NCBI GenBank assembly: GCA_009497875.2
Contig: CP032508.2
Coordinates: 868,001 to 932,000, forward strand
Source: a gamma proteobacterium SS-5
GTDB lineage: Bacteria; Pseudomonadota; Gammaproteobacteria; Chromatiales; Chromatiaceae
Direction: 5' to 3'
DNA: 64,000 nt
Positions within the stretch are counted from its first letter, which is position 1; the number at the start of each line of letters is the position of its first letter. The position numbers and the translations under genes are program-made. The notes below the pieces were generated by a model. It was not told the origin of the DNA, did no database searches, and was given only the letters and a program-made list of their open reading frames with translations. Below are positions 38,979-46,311 of this stretch, in pieces.

Positions 38979-39239
38979 ATGCACGTGTCATTCAACATCG
39001 CCGATGACATCCCCTTTGCACTAAAGGAATCTGCCGAGGACTTCACCCGGGACATCCGGTTTTTATCGGCGCTGATGTGGTATCGCAAGAACAAGCTGTC
39101 CCTAGGCAAGGCGGCGGAATTGGCGGGTTACGATAAATTGGCGTTCATCGAACGCATGAAGCTGGAAGGCGAGGCGATCTTTGCCTATGACGCCGATGAC
39201 ATGGAAGAAGTCTTTGCGGACGTGGCCCGATTACCGTGA
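38979..39239 (+). CDS. UPF0175 family protein, probable antitoxin
   Basis: 86 residues with LSALMWYRKNKLSLGKAAELAGYDKLAFIE, the helix-turn-helix core of UPF0175 proteins. GAGGAG lies nine bases before the ATG. The next frame begins at an overlapping GTGA and encodes the start of a DUF3368 PIN-like protein; UPF0175-DUF3368 pairs are regarded as toxin-antitoxin modules. The toxin partner is truncated, so this antitoxin may be orphaned. Confidence 0.88.
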   Translation: MHVSFNIADDIPFALKESAEDFTRDIRFLSALMWYRKNKLSLGKAAELAGYDKLAFIERMKLEGEAIFAYDADDMEEVFADVARLP

Positions 39240-39371
39240 AGGTCGTCGCCAACACGACGCCGATCATCTCGCTGGCATCCATCGGTCGACTCGATCTGCT
39301 GGAGCGCCTGTTCGGCAGCGTATTGATTGCAGAGGCCGTCTATCGTGAAATCAAGGCCAAGCCGGGATATG
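39236..39371 (+). pseudogene. DUF3368 PIN-like toxin, truncated
   Basis: The first 45 codons (VVANTTPIISLASIGRLDLL, then EAVYREIKAKPGYG) match the N-terminus of DUF3368 proteins, with the first PIN aspartate position as N-T-T-P. From about 39371 the frame enters the antisense of a neighbouring gene, so about two thirds of the toxin are deleted. The GTG start overlaps the antitoxin stop. Confidence 0.85.
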
Positions 39372-39841
39372 GGTACTGTAGCGGATTTAGCCTTAGCCTT
39401 CTTGTTTGGCTCCTCCACCTGGAGGTCTGTATTAGCATTGATCAGGGTCTGCATCGCCTGGATTTACCCCTCGGGGTCGCCCTTCTGCATAGAGCGTTTG
39501 CCCTTGGACACCACTACGCCCTTGGCCAACAGCGCTCCCATTATGAAGCCAGCAGTATTAGCTGATCTTCCGCGCAGGATGGAGTTCAGCAGGATGCTGG
39601 TAATACTGGTCTCGGGATCGATCTTTTGGAGCTTGTCGTGGATAGCATTGACACTAACGAATTCACAACTGAATAAGCCCCCACCGCTGCTTTTTGCAAT
39701 GCGTATAAAGAGCTCCTTTTTATCATTGCAGACAATATGATATTCCAGCTCGGACTTCTGGGTGAGGCTGGGGCAGGTGCCTACTTGCAGGATGCGCAGT
39801 GGCTGGGTTTCTGCTGTTTCGATTTTATTGGATGGATTCAT
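39372..39841 (-). pseudogene. Cassette protein B, broken copy
   Basis: Paralogue of the 175-residue protein at 53644-54171, from ATG 39839-39841. The first 126 codons are intact (LRILQVGTCPSLTQKSELEY, SILLNSILRGRSANTAGFIM, SKGKRSMQKGDPEG). A TAA then replaces the TTT codon of the intact copy. The same frame continues as the homologous DLQVEEP segment until about 39372, where it is fused to the truncated DUF3368 gene. Family and function are not recognised. The partner gene lies upstream at 39966. Confidence 0.8.
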
Positions 39842-39965
39842 GGGATTTCTCCTGTATGGATTAGATCGAAAGTGATGATGGGATAGGGCTACTAGTCCTT
39901 CCATCATAAGTTACTACTACTAGCGCAAGTTACATTTGCCCCAGAGATGGGGCTTTTAAATGCAA

Positions 39966-40364
39966 TCAGTCCGCCTCTTCCCAAGGCGTATCCAGATTGT
40001 CGAGGATAGATTGGCGCAGCTCTCCGGTGATCCAGGGTGCATCGGGAATGATGAACACGAAACCGCATTCATTGTTGGCCAGGAAGACCGCCTGCCAGTA
40101 GCCATCGACCACCGACATGATGCCCTCCCAGCTATGGCGGAGATCGAGCAAGATGGTAGGATCATCGGGCCATATCGCAAATGGCGGATTCTGATCGCCC
40201 TCTTCTTCGATGAGCACGATGTAGCCATCGTCCTCGGGGTTGTAGGGCCGGTGCTGTGGTGGCCAATCCACGATCAGGCGTTGCACCAGATCGGCGATGA
40301 TGTTGTAGGCGGGATGGCTGGTGGGTAGTTGCCGGAGATCGGCGGCGGATTTGAAGGTAAGCAT
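39966..40364 (-). CDS. Cassette protein A, copy 1 (unknown function)
   Basis: 132 residues, acidic, with no membrane segment. It begins MLTFKSAADLRQLPTSHPAY and has AIWPDDPTILLDLRHSWEGI and FLANNECGFVFIIPDAPWI. It is a clear paralogue of the 126-residue protein at 54247. AGGAG precedes the ATG. It lies upstream of the broken protein B gene in the same order as the intact cassette at 53.6-54.6 kb. I do not recognise the family. Confidence 0.8.
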   Translation of the reverse strand: MLTFKSAADLRQLPTSHPAYNIIADLVQRLIVDWPPQHRPYNPEDDGYIVLIEEEGDQNPPFAIWPDDPTILLDLRHSWEGIMSVVDGYWQAVFLANNECGFVFIIPDAPWITGELRQSILDNLDTPWEEAD

Positions 40365-40579
40365 GATGGATTGCTCCTGTTAGTTGATACTGAGATAGCG
40401 TCCTTGCTGAATTGTCCCTTGCCGCCTTTCCATGTTTTGAGTCTCCGAATCAGCGGCCGAAAAGGTCTTGGCATCAGTGCCGGAACTGCTCCTCCTGCAA
40501 GTTCTGTTGGGCAAAGAAAAACCCATGGCATCCGGAGACGCGGTGGGTTCGAAGGGAATGGCTTTTGGACCGAAGTCGC

Positions 40580-40607
40580 AGGCAAAAAGAAACCCGCCGG
40601 AGCGGGT
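40580..40607 (-). terminator. Terminator upstream of cassette copy 1
   Basis: On the minus strand AACCCGC-TCCG-GCGGGTT forms a 7-bp stem followed by TCTTTTTGCC. It is conserved in position and sequence before the second cassette (54796-54818). It would stop minus-strand readthrough into the cassette. Confidence 0.75.
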
Positions 40608-40690
40608 TATCAGTGCAACTTGTATTGCTATTTCAAATAAATCGTGGTCTGTCCCCTATTATTCGTGACATCCTGGCCCTCTTCGCTATT

Positions 40691-40737
40691 TGGCTCCCCG
40701 GGACGGGCTCGAACCGCCGACCTAGTGATTAACAGTC
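40691..40737 (-). other. tRNA-Asn 3' fragment, attachment repeat 1
   Basis: 47 bases identical to the 3' part of the tRNA-Asn at 58445-58520, from the anticodon (GTTAATCACTAGG) to GCCA. The 5' half is absent. About 28 bp to its left (GACATCCTGGCCCTCTTCGC) match the left flank of repeat 2, so this is a former integration boundary. Confidence 0.92.
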
Positions 40738-40993
40738 CAGCGGACAGTGTAGCAAGCACGAGGGGTAGGGCAGTGTTTTTACCCGAAACCGAATCCAGAC
40801 CGAACCTCTGGCGAGCATTGTCCGTGATGGCCAGCCCCGATGCCAGCGATGGCAATGGCTGGGCTATGGCTGTGCCGAACCGAACCCGAACCTATGCTAT
40901 GGCTGCGACCGGGCCTGGTGCCCCAGATGTTGCCGAGGAGGGTTCGCGTTTCAGCTGAGAATCAGGCTCGACAAACTGCAAGCTGTCTCAATG
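40738..40993. other. Left end of element A, without a gene
   Basis: 256 bp homologous over about 200 bp to 44297-44500 (shared CGGACAGTGTA, ACCGAACCTCTGGC). ACCGAA-type motifs recur and may be integrase arm sites. I see no supported gene. Confidence 0.55.
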
Positions 40994-41851
40994 TCACACA
41001 TATTCGATACCGCTGTAGGCTAACCCGGCCAGGTCTATGTTCAACGCATTGAGTTGAAGGTCTGCTGCGAATACCGCAAGTTCTTCTTGGCTGAAGAGGC
41101 CGTCTTCCAGTAGGTCCACAAACTGATCCTGAACATCGAAGCTCGGTAGGCAGCCTGCTAGGTTGAAATACAGCAGGTCCACCACGTCCTCGTTGCTGTA
41201 GGCACCCACATCATCCAAGGCATAGCCCATGACAGCTTCAAAGCTGTACCCAGTATCCAGATAGTCCAAGTAGTAGCCGACGGTGGCAAGATTGTCAATT
41301 TCTGCTGCACCATAGACCGCGCCAATCAGGCGAACTGCGTCACCCGCATTCCCATCCAAGTCGTAGGCAAGGGTGAAGGCGTCGAATTCGATCCGCTCGA
41401 TATCCTGGAGCACATGGGTCATGTGGCCTCCAGCAGCACTGTAGGCATCCACGTAGATCAGATTGTTCTCGGCCGATGCCACCTCGATATGCACCGGCGA
41501 GAAGGCATTGCTGTAGTAGACTGTATCGATCTCATCCCATGCATTGCTGGAGTCATGCTCCGTGCCGCCGTAGTATTCATCGCTGCCGATGCTGGCCACG
41601 ATGCGATCATCGCCCGCTCCTCCGATGAGGATGTCTGAGCCCCAATCGCCAAACAGAAGATCGTTACCGGCACCGCCATCGATGAAGTCATCGCCAAGCC
41701 CCCCGTCCAGATCATCGTCACCGGCGTAGCCGTAGATGTCGTCGTCATCGATGGAGCCGTAGATCCAGTCGTTCCAAATCGTGCCTTCGTAAACCATCAC
41801 ATCCGGTTCGGCGGAGAAAAGGTCGAATTCGATGGAGAATTCAAAGCTCAT
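40994..41851 (-). CDS. Small RTX-type secreted protein
   Basis: 285 residues. Repeats at about 28-85 (GYAGDDDLDGGLGDDFIDGG, GGAGNDLLFGDWGSDILIGG) bind calcium in the RTX family. Then follow IERIEFDAFTLAYDLDGNAG and a C-terminal region ending SGIEYV, matching in layout the protein at 34222 (NIERLQFADKKLAYDLG, GMEYL). Probably exported by a type I system encoded elsewhere. AGGAG precedes the ATG. It is the main cargo gene of element A. Confidence 0.85.
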   Translation of the reverse strand: MSFEFSIEFDLFSAEPDVMVYEGTIWNDWIYGSIDDDDIYGYAGDDDLDGGLGDDFIDGGAGNDLLFGDWGSDILIGGAGDDRIVASIGSDEYYGGTEHDSSNAWDEIDTVYYSNAFSPVHIEVASAENNLIYVDAYSAAGGHMTHVLQDIERIEFDAFTLAYDLDGNAGDAVRLIGAVYGAAEIDNLATVGYYLDYLDTGYSFEAVMGYALDDVGAYSNEDVVDLLYFNLAGCLPSFDVQDQFVDLLEDGLFSQEELAVFAADLQLNALNIDLAGLAYSGIEYV

Positions 41852-41996
41852 GGTTATCGCTCCTGTGTTGACTCATCTCAGGAAAGCCCGATGGCTTCCG
41901 ATCTTGGAGATAAGCCTACGCCAGGGTCGATGAACCTAAGCTGAAGCCTTGCTGAATGGATGCTGAATAGAATGGGCTTCCGTGCCCCTGCCGGTG

Positions 41997-42077
41997 TCAT
42001 CGATGTCCGGTTAGCACCTGACTATCGGAGATAACTCTGCTAACGGTGGCACTGGCTTCCTGCAAAGTCTTGGTCAT
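41997..42077 (-). pseudogene. Integrase C-terminal remnant 1
   Basis: Reading minus from 42077: TKTLQEASATVSRVISDSQV then LTGHR and stop. This matches the last 25 residues of the complete integrase at 46312-47481 (TKTLQEASATVSQVLTGHQ), so it is the end of a related integrase gene. Confidence 0.75.
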
Positions 42078-42336
42078 TCCCGTACACTGCTCGCCTTGTC
42101 CAGAATCTCGGATAAATTCTGGCTTGCTCGCTTCAATGCAGCATCTGACACGGCACTATAGCGTTCGGATGTGCGGACGTTTCGATGACCAAGCAGCTTG
42201 CTTATGATATAGATACTCTCTCCTTGTGAGGCAAGCTTAGATGGTCCCAAATGTCGAAGATCATGCAACCTAAGCCATTTCATATCGCATTTTGCTCTAA
42301 GAATAGACCATCCCTTAAATATTGTAAATTACCGAA
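42074..42336 (-). pseudogene. Integrase C-terminal remnant 2
   Basis: An open stretch beginning after a TAA at about 42337 encodes FTIFKGWSILRAKCDMKWLR then LHDLRHLGPSKLASQGESIY and LGHRNVRTSERYSAVS. These are the HxxR box and catalytic tyrosine region of a tyrosine recombinase, without the N-terminal two thirds. It abuts remnant 1 and belongs to a different integrase type. Confidence 0.82.
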
Positions 42337-42526
42337 TAGAAACATTATCTTGCAGGTATCTGTGACTTTTTTAACGGGACACTAGTGTCGCCTGGTGTCT
42401 ATTTCGGGAGAGCCATTGCCAATCAATGGGTTGGCTACTGGCGCAAGGCCACTGCCAAAAGGCGCCAAGCGATTATGAGTTCTGCGGTGTATTTGATATT
42501 CTCTGCAGCGATGTTTGGAGTTGGTC

Positions 42527-42796
42527 ATGGCCAAGAAGCTTTCCCGTCTATTCCTGCGCCCTTACGACGATCGGATACGGATTACCGAGAAAAGGCGCAG
42601 CAAGAAGGCCTCCATCATCTGGATCACGGTGGCCTTCATGGCCATACAGCCCTTCATCATTCTTGGGTTAGGGCCTCACGGTATTGGCGAGCCCATTCCA
42701 ACGCAAGAATTGCCGCTCTACGCCGCAGTGATGGCAGGACTGTACCTGCTTACCATTGGCGTTTTGCTGCTGCTCGATTGGCTGAGGGCTCGTTAA
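42527..42796 (+). CDS. Small two-helix membrane protein
   Basis: 89 residues from ATG 42527, six bases after a GGAG. A basic N-terminus (LFLRPYDDRIRITEKRRSKK) precedes two membrane helices at about 31-51 and 67-86, separated by a short loop. Family unknown. It is the only plus-strand gene in element A and stands alone. Confidence 0.65.
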   Translation: MAKKLSRLFLRPYDDRIRITEKRRSKKASIIWITVAFMAIQPFIILGLGPHGIGEPIPTQELPLYAAVMAGLYLLTIGVLLLLDWLRAR

Positions 42797-42849
42797 GCAA
42801 TACCGACTCAGCCATCGAGGCAGTCATTCGGTCGCACTGTTGCAGCTTT

Positions 42850-43194
42850 TCAATGCTCCAATTTCCCTCGGGCTTCTGCCCTGAAGACCCATTCGCCGTT
42901 TTTCTCGATCAGCTCATGGTGTCCTACCGCCCGCTGGTCGTCGGCAAATAATTGCTTCTTTCGGCCCAGCAAGGCTTGCATTAGCTCCAGATAAGCGGGC
43001 GGCATGCTGCTCAGATGGCTCATGAACTGCTTTTGCATGCTGTCATCATGGTTCCACTCATCCATCACCACCGCATTCCAAGCAGTCACGACAATGCCAA
43101 GGTAGGCTTCAAATTCGCGTTTGCTCGCGCCCTCTGGCAGTAGATCCAGGAAGGGCTGGCCAAACTCCAGGATAGTGGCGGATATTTTTTGCAT
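42850..43194 (-). CDS. Conserved hypothetical protein
   Basis: 114 residues from ATG 43192-43194; the frame is open for 15 more codons upstream. The sequence has ILEFGQPFLDLLPEGAS, IVVTAWNAVVMDEW and LGRKKQLFADDQRAVGHHEL and ends VFRAEARGKLEH. Small proteins with a W-N-A-V core and a K-x-x-x-F-x-x-D-x-R segment are widespread but uncharacterised. Soluble, acidic. No partner evident. Confidence 0.65.
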   Translation of the reverse strand: MQKISATILEFGQPFLDLLPEGASKREFEAYLGIVVTAWNAVVMDEWNHDDSMQKQFMSHLSSMPPAYLELMQALLGRKKQLFADDQRAVGHHELIEKNGEWVFRAEARGKLEH

Positions 43195-43307
43195 AGTAAG
43201 GATTTTCCACAGAATGCAGGCTGGCCCAATTCCGACCACGCCACCGAACCCAGAGAAACGTCCATATATGAAATACGCCCAGATCCGAGCTCCAGGCGGA
43301 ATTTGGA

Positions 43308-43676
43308 TCAGGCCAGTAGGTCCAGGTCAACGTTCAGGGCTTTTGCCATGGCTTTTTGCTGGGGAGGGGTCAACTCGCCCTTGCCGGTCTCAATTTGCGT
43401 AAGGAGGCTGGGTGAAATACCCAGGGTAGCGGCCAAGGCTGTGCGGCTTAAACCCCGGTATTCTCGCCAGACTCTGATGGGGTTCTCGCCCGAGAGCAGA
43501 CGTTCTACCAGACTGTCTGGGTAGGTTTCTTCGCCTGCGTCTATGGCGCTGGATAGCCGTGCCGCGCTGGCAAGTTCATGAAAGGCCTCTGCATCTTCTT
43601 TCAGTACCTGATACTCAGCCCAGGGCACAACCGCATATTCCGGCTGGCCTGCCCGTTCAATAATCTGTGTCGTCAT
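43308..43676 (-). CDS. Xre-type antitoxin
   Basis: 122 residues. The C-terminal half is a helix-turn-helix (WREYRGLSRTALAATLGISP then LLTQIETGKGELTP). The N-terminal half (VVPWAEYQVLKEDAEAFHEL) resembles the dimerisation or toxin-binding region of related antitoxins. Its ATG overlaps by four bases the end of the RelE-like gene, so the order is toxin then antitoxin, as in HigBA-type modules. It likely represses its own promoter. Confidence 0.87.
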   Translation of the reverse strand: MTTQIIERAGQPEYAVVPWAEYQVLKEDAEAFHELASAARLSSAIDAGEETYPDSLVERLLSGENPIRVWREYRGLSRTALAATLGISPSLLTQIETGKGELTPPQQKAMAKALNVDLDLLA

Positions 43677-43927
43677 TTATATACATCTCCCCTTGGCCCA
43701 ATTTTCAAGGTCATCAACACCAGACGCTGTTCGCGTAGTTCCAGAATGGCACGGTAACCTCCAACCCGTAAGCGGTATAACGTGCAACCGCTCATTTTGA
43801 TGAGATCTCCGGCATAGCCATCGAAGTCAGCAGCAAGCTTTTTCAGTTCCAAGCGCAGAGCACTTGCCTGCTGTTTGGGCATTTTCGACAAATACTTGAT
43901 GGCTTGCTTGCTGTATCTGAGTTCCAT
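43673..43927 (-). CDS. RelE/ParE-superfamily toxin
   Basis: 84 residues from ATG 43925-43927 (MELRYSKQAIKYLSKMPKQQ); the frame opens 12 codons earlier. Motifs YRLRVGGYRAILEL and KIGPRGDVYK are typical of RelE-like ribosome-dependent mRNA nucleases, including the conserved arginine and C-terminal tyrosine. Translationally coupled to the Xre antitoxin. A likely addiction module of element A. Confidence 0.88.
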   Translation of the reverse strand: MELRYSKQAIKYLSKMPKQQASALRLELKKLAADFDGYAGDLIKMSGCTLYRLRVGGYRAILELREQRLVLMTLKIGPRGDVYK

Positions 43928-44080
43928 CGTCAAATCATTAACCAGACACGGGCTTTTCGTCAATCTAGGTACCGAACCAATACCGACCCCACACCCGAAC
44001 TACCGACCGAATAGTTTTGGAGATGGATGTGCATAGAAATAAGCCCCGAATCCGAGCTAAGTGATTGAAGCAGAAAGGGA

Positions 44081-44170
44081 TGGCGGAGAGGCAGGGATTC
44101 GAACCCTGGGAACTCTTGCGAGTTCAACTGATTTCGAATCAGTCCCGTTCGGCCACTCCGGCACCTCTCC
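44081..44170 (-). tRNA. tRNA-Ser (CGA), second copy
   Basis: 90 nt on the minus strand. The acceptor pairs GGAGAGG with CCTCTCC and ends GCCA; the anticodon stem ACTGA/TCAGT holds loop TTCGAAA (anticodon CGA); there is a long variable arm AACTCGCAAGAGTT and a T stem CAGGG/CCCTG. All stems pair, so it could be functional. It differs at about ten positions from the copy at 58275 and was probably brought by an integrated element. Confidence 0.92.
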
Positions 44171-44212
44171 AATAGGACAGCCGCTGGCATTGCGCCACGG
44201 CAGGCAAGAAAA

Positions 44213-44239
44213 AGGGCCGGGACATGACATCCTGGCCCT
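44213..44239 (-). terminator. Terminator between tRNA-Asn repeat 2 and tRNA-Ser
   Basis: Minus strand GGGCCAGGA-TGTCATG-TCCCGGCCC forms a stem with one bulge, followed by TTTTTC. The equivalent position between the intact tRNA-Asn and tRNA-Ser (58403-58433) also holds a hairpin with a T run. Confidence 0.6.
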
Positions 44240-44249
44240 CTTTGCTATA

Positions 44250-44296
44250 TGGCTCCCCGGGACGGGCTCGAACCGCCGACCTAGTGATTAACAGTC
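44250..44296 (-). other. tRNA-Asn 3' fragment, attachment repeat 2
   Basis: 47 bases identical to the 3' part of tRNA-Asn(GUU) at 58445-58491, from the anticodon to GCCA, without the 5' half. It separates elements A and B. The 80 bp to its left correspond to the tRNA-Asn/tRNA-Ser spacer at 58365-58444. Confidence 0.92.
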
Positions 44297-44866
44297 CAAC
44301 GGACAGTGTAACTGGCACGAGGGCTGCGGCAGCGTTTTTGCCAGAAACCGAACCAGGACCGAACCTCTGGCTGCCATCGTTCGCTGTTGCCTGCCGCAAT
44401 GGCAAGTGGGCTATGGCTTTGGCAATGGCTCTGCCGAACGCCGACCGACCCGGCCGCAATGGCTAGGGCGCTGGACCCTGTGGCCCAGAGTTGCCCGAGG
44501 TGGCGCGGCTGGGGGTGCCCCACGGGGGTCGCCATGCCCCGGGGTCGAGTGGGCCGCAGGGTGGCACTCTGGGGCAGAGGCGACGGCGCTCGGGTTCAGG
44601 GCCGGGGTTACTCCGGGTGCGGCGTGCGGCCAGGGGCAGCTATCGGAGGTTGAGCTGCCGTTGGTCGTTGGTAGGTGAACAACACATAATCAGGGGTATA
44701 GGGACATTGGCCAGGTGACTGGAAGCTTCGCTCAGATGACCGAAATCGCCAAGTCTAACGCCGCAAATCACCGGCAAAAAAAACAGAGCGAGGAACGAGT
44801 GGTGCTTTTTTCTTTCCGAGTGCATGTGATTATTAGCGAAAATTTTTTCTCTGAACTCAATTACCA
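44297..44866. other. Left end of element B, without a supported gene
   Basis: 570 bp. The first 200 bp match the left end of element A. The middle (44480-44660) is very GC-rich with several overlapping open frames that lack ribosome sites and family features. After about 44760 the DNA turns AT-rich towards the next gene. Confidence 0.5.
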
Positions 44867-45958
44867 TCAATTTACCAGAAAAACATGACTACATGATTGA
44901 CATACTCTCAAGCGATTCCATAGTTCCAAACGTTCTTCTTTGATACTGGTAACTTTCTTATTATGTAGATTAACTGAAATATGGTATTCTTTTTCTAACT
45001 TTTCCAAATTTTTTCTGTACTCTACCATCATTTCTTCATATTCTTTTTCTATCGCTTCTTGTTCCTTTTTTTTCTGTTTTTGATTACTTTCATAATTACT
45101 AAGTTCAGTATTGTACTTGTCCAAGTTCGTATCATATTCTTTCATATCATTAATGTATTTGTTCTTAAGCTTCTTGTTTCCAAAAAAAGCACTAATAAAT
45201 GCCATTGGAAAATTAACCACCAACAAGGGGAGACATACGGCAATAAAAACGATTATCTTCCTTGTTAATGGTGAAATATATTCTCCCTTCCATATTGCTT
45301 TAATGTCATCAATGACACCAACTTCAGTAGGTGCCAGATATGCTATAAAAAGCGCAATAATTACTGAAAAAACAGCATATTTAATTAGTGCCATTTTGAA
45401 GTGTGAAGACCAAGATTGACTTTCTGGTTTTTGCGGTTCCAAAGGTCTTACCGGTGGAACATTCGAAATTTTCTCAATAATATTTTCTTGAATCTTTCTT
45501 TTCTGTGGTTCTTTTGGTGGAGAAAACTTAGGGATTGGCTTTGGTAGTTCTAGAATATCCGTGTTATCAATTAATGTGCTTTTAATTTTGTTTATGACAT
45601 ATTTAATTTGTTCATTTGACTGGAGAGATTTGCGTAAATTTATTTTTTTATCCCAAGAGAACCATGCATCTGAGGACAAGAAACTATTTATATTATCAGA
45701 CTCATTGTCTTTTCTTACGCCATCATGAAAACCGCTTAAATTTTTACTAAAAGAACTTACTTTTTGTTGCAATGCCTTTGTAAGTGAATTTGTAGTGGAG
45801 ATGTTTTTTTCCAGAAAATCACTCGTTCTTTGTATTCCATCTACAAATATCTCTGTTGGTCTATTTTCAGTGGAAACCGTCTCATAGACATACCTAGTTG
45901 CATGTTTCGTTTTTTCCTTAGAACATTTCGGGCATGCTTCAATATCAACAAATTGCAT
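44867..45958 (-). CDS. AT-rich membrane protein with N- and C-terminal CxxC motifs (unknown)
   Basis: 363 residues of unknown family. CPKCSKEKTKH near residue 9 and CQSCSHVF near the C-terminus could bind zinc, singly or together. Residues about 190-210 and 235-262 are membrane helices; a lysine/glutamate-rich coiled coil (about 270-345) follows. The gene is far more AT-rich than its surroundings, showing foreign origin. There is no clear ribosome site and the start is uncertain. Position near an element end suits cargo such as defence genes, but no enzymatic domain is visible. Confidence 0.75.
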   Translation of the reverse strand: MQFVDIEACPKCSKEKTKHATRYVYETVSTENRPTEIFVDGIQRTSDFLEKNISTTNSLTKALQQKVSSFSKNLSGFHDGVRKDNESDNINSFLSSDAWFSWDKKINLRKSLQSNEQIKYVINKIKSTLIDNTDILELPKPIPKFSPPKEPQKRKIQENIIEKISNVPPVRPLEPQKPESQSWSSHFKMALIKYAVFSVIIALFIAYLAPTEVGVIDDIKAIWKGEYISPLTRKIIVFIAVCLPLLVVNFPMAFISAFFGNKKLKNKYINDMKEYDTNLDKYNTELSNYESNQKQKKKEQEAIEKEYEEMMVEYRKNLEKLEKEYHISVNLHNKKVTSIKEERLELWNRLRVCQSCSHVFLVN

Positions 45959-46311
45959 TTTTAAATACCAGTAATTTTATAAACTTGACTTTTACCGTTC
46001 CATAGAAAGATTGAATGCTACCTGCTACGTGAATTCGATTGCAGGCAGAAACCAGTGTAACATCTGCAATTGCAGCGTAACATGAAAATTGTGCCATAAC
46101 CGATACACCCAAACCACTCCCCGGTTGCCGGACCAAATGCGTGAGGCGTTACGTTAACGTCACTATAGCCTCCGCACCGAACAAGCCTACACCCACTAAG
46201 CCACTCGCTTCATTCTTTTCCATCATACGGCACTTGCATGCAAGTGTTGCGAATCATCTTGGGTTGACACCAGCCACAAAACGTAAAGGGCCTCCCTGCC
46301 CATAGCGCCCA
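45959..46311. other. Intergenic region between membrane protein and integrase
   Basis: 353 bp without a supported gene. It should hold the promoter of the AT-rich gene and the 3' flank of the integrase. It includes the 16-bp palindrome at 46231-46246. Confidence 0.5.
46231..46246. repeat. Perfect 16-bp palindrome CACTTGCATGCAAGTG
   Basis: A perfect dyad 66 bp beyond the integrase stop codon. No T run follows, so it is not an ordinary terminator. It could be a protein-binding site of the element. Confidence 0.6.

Larger units (their letters stand above)
40691..44296. mobile_element. Integrated element A (degraded), between tRNA-Asn repeats 1 and 2
   Basis: 3.6 kb bounded by 47-bp direct repeats of the tRNA-Asn 3' end. 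The 200 bp inside the left boundary match the equivalent part of element B. The right end carries a tRNA-Ser plus flank like that of element B. Cargo: an RTX protein, integrase remnants, a small membrane protein, an unknown protein and a toxin-antitoxin pair. Only integrase fragments remain, so it is probably immobile. Confidence 0.75.

Noticed and set aside
39185-39454. Separate 89-codon minus-strand gene
   Set aside because: It is the in-frame continuation of broken cassette protein B running into antisense of the UPF0175/DUF3368 genes.
42385-42951. 188-codon plus-strand frame
   Set aside because: It overlaps the better-supported small membrane protein gene in another frame and has no family features.
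44387-44718. Three overlapping plus-strand frames in the GC-rich part of element B
   Set aside because: Frames arise from extreme GC content; no ribosome sites or motifs.
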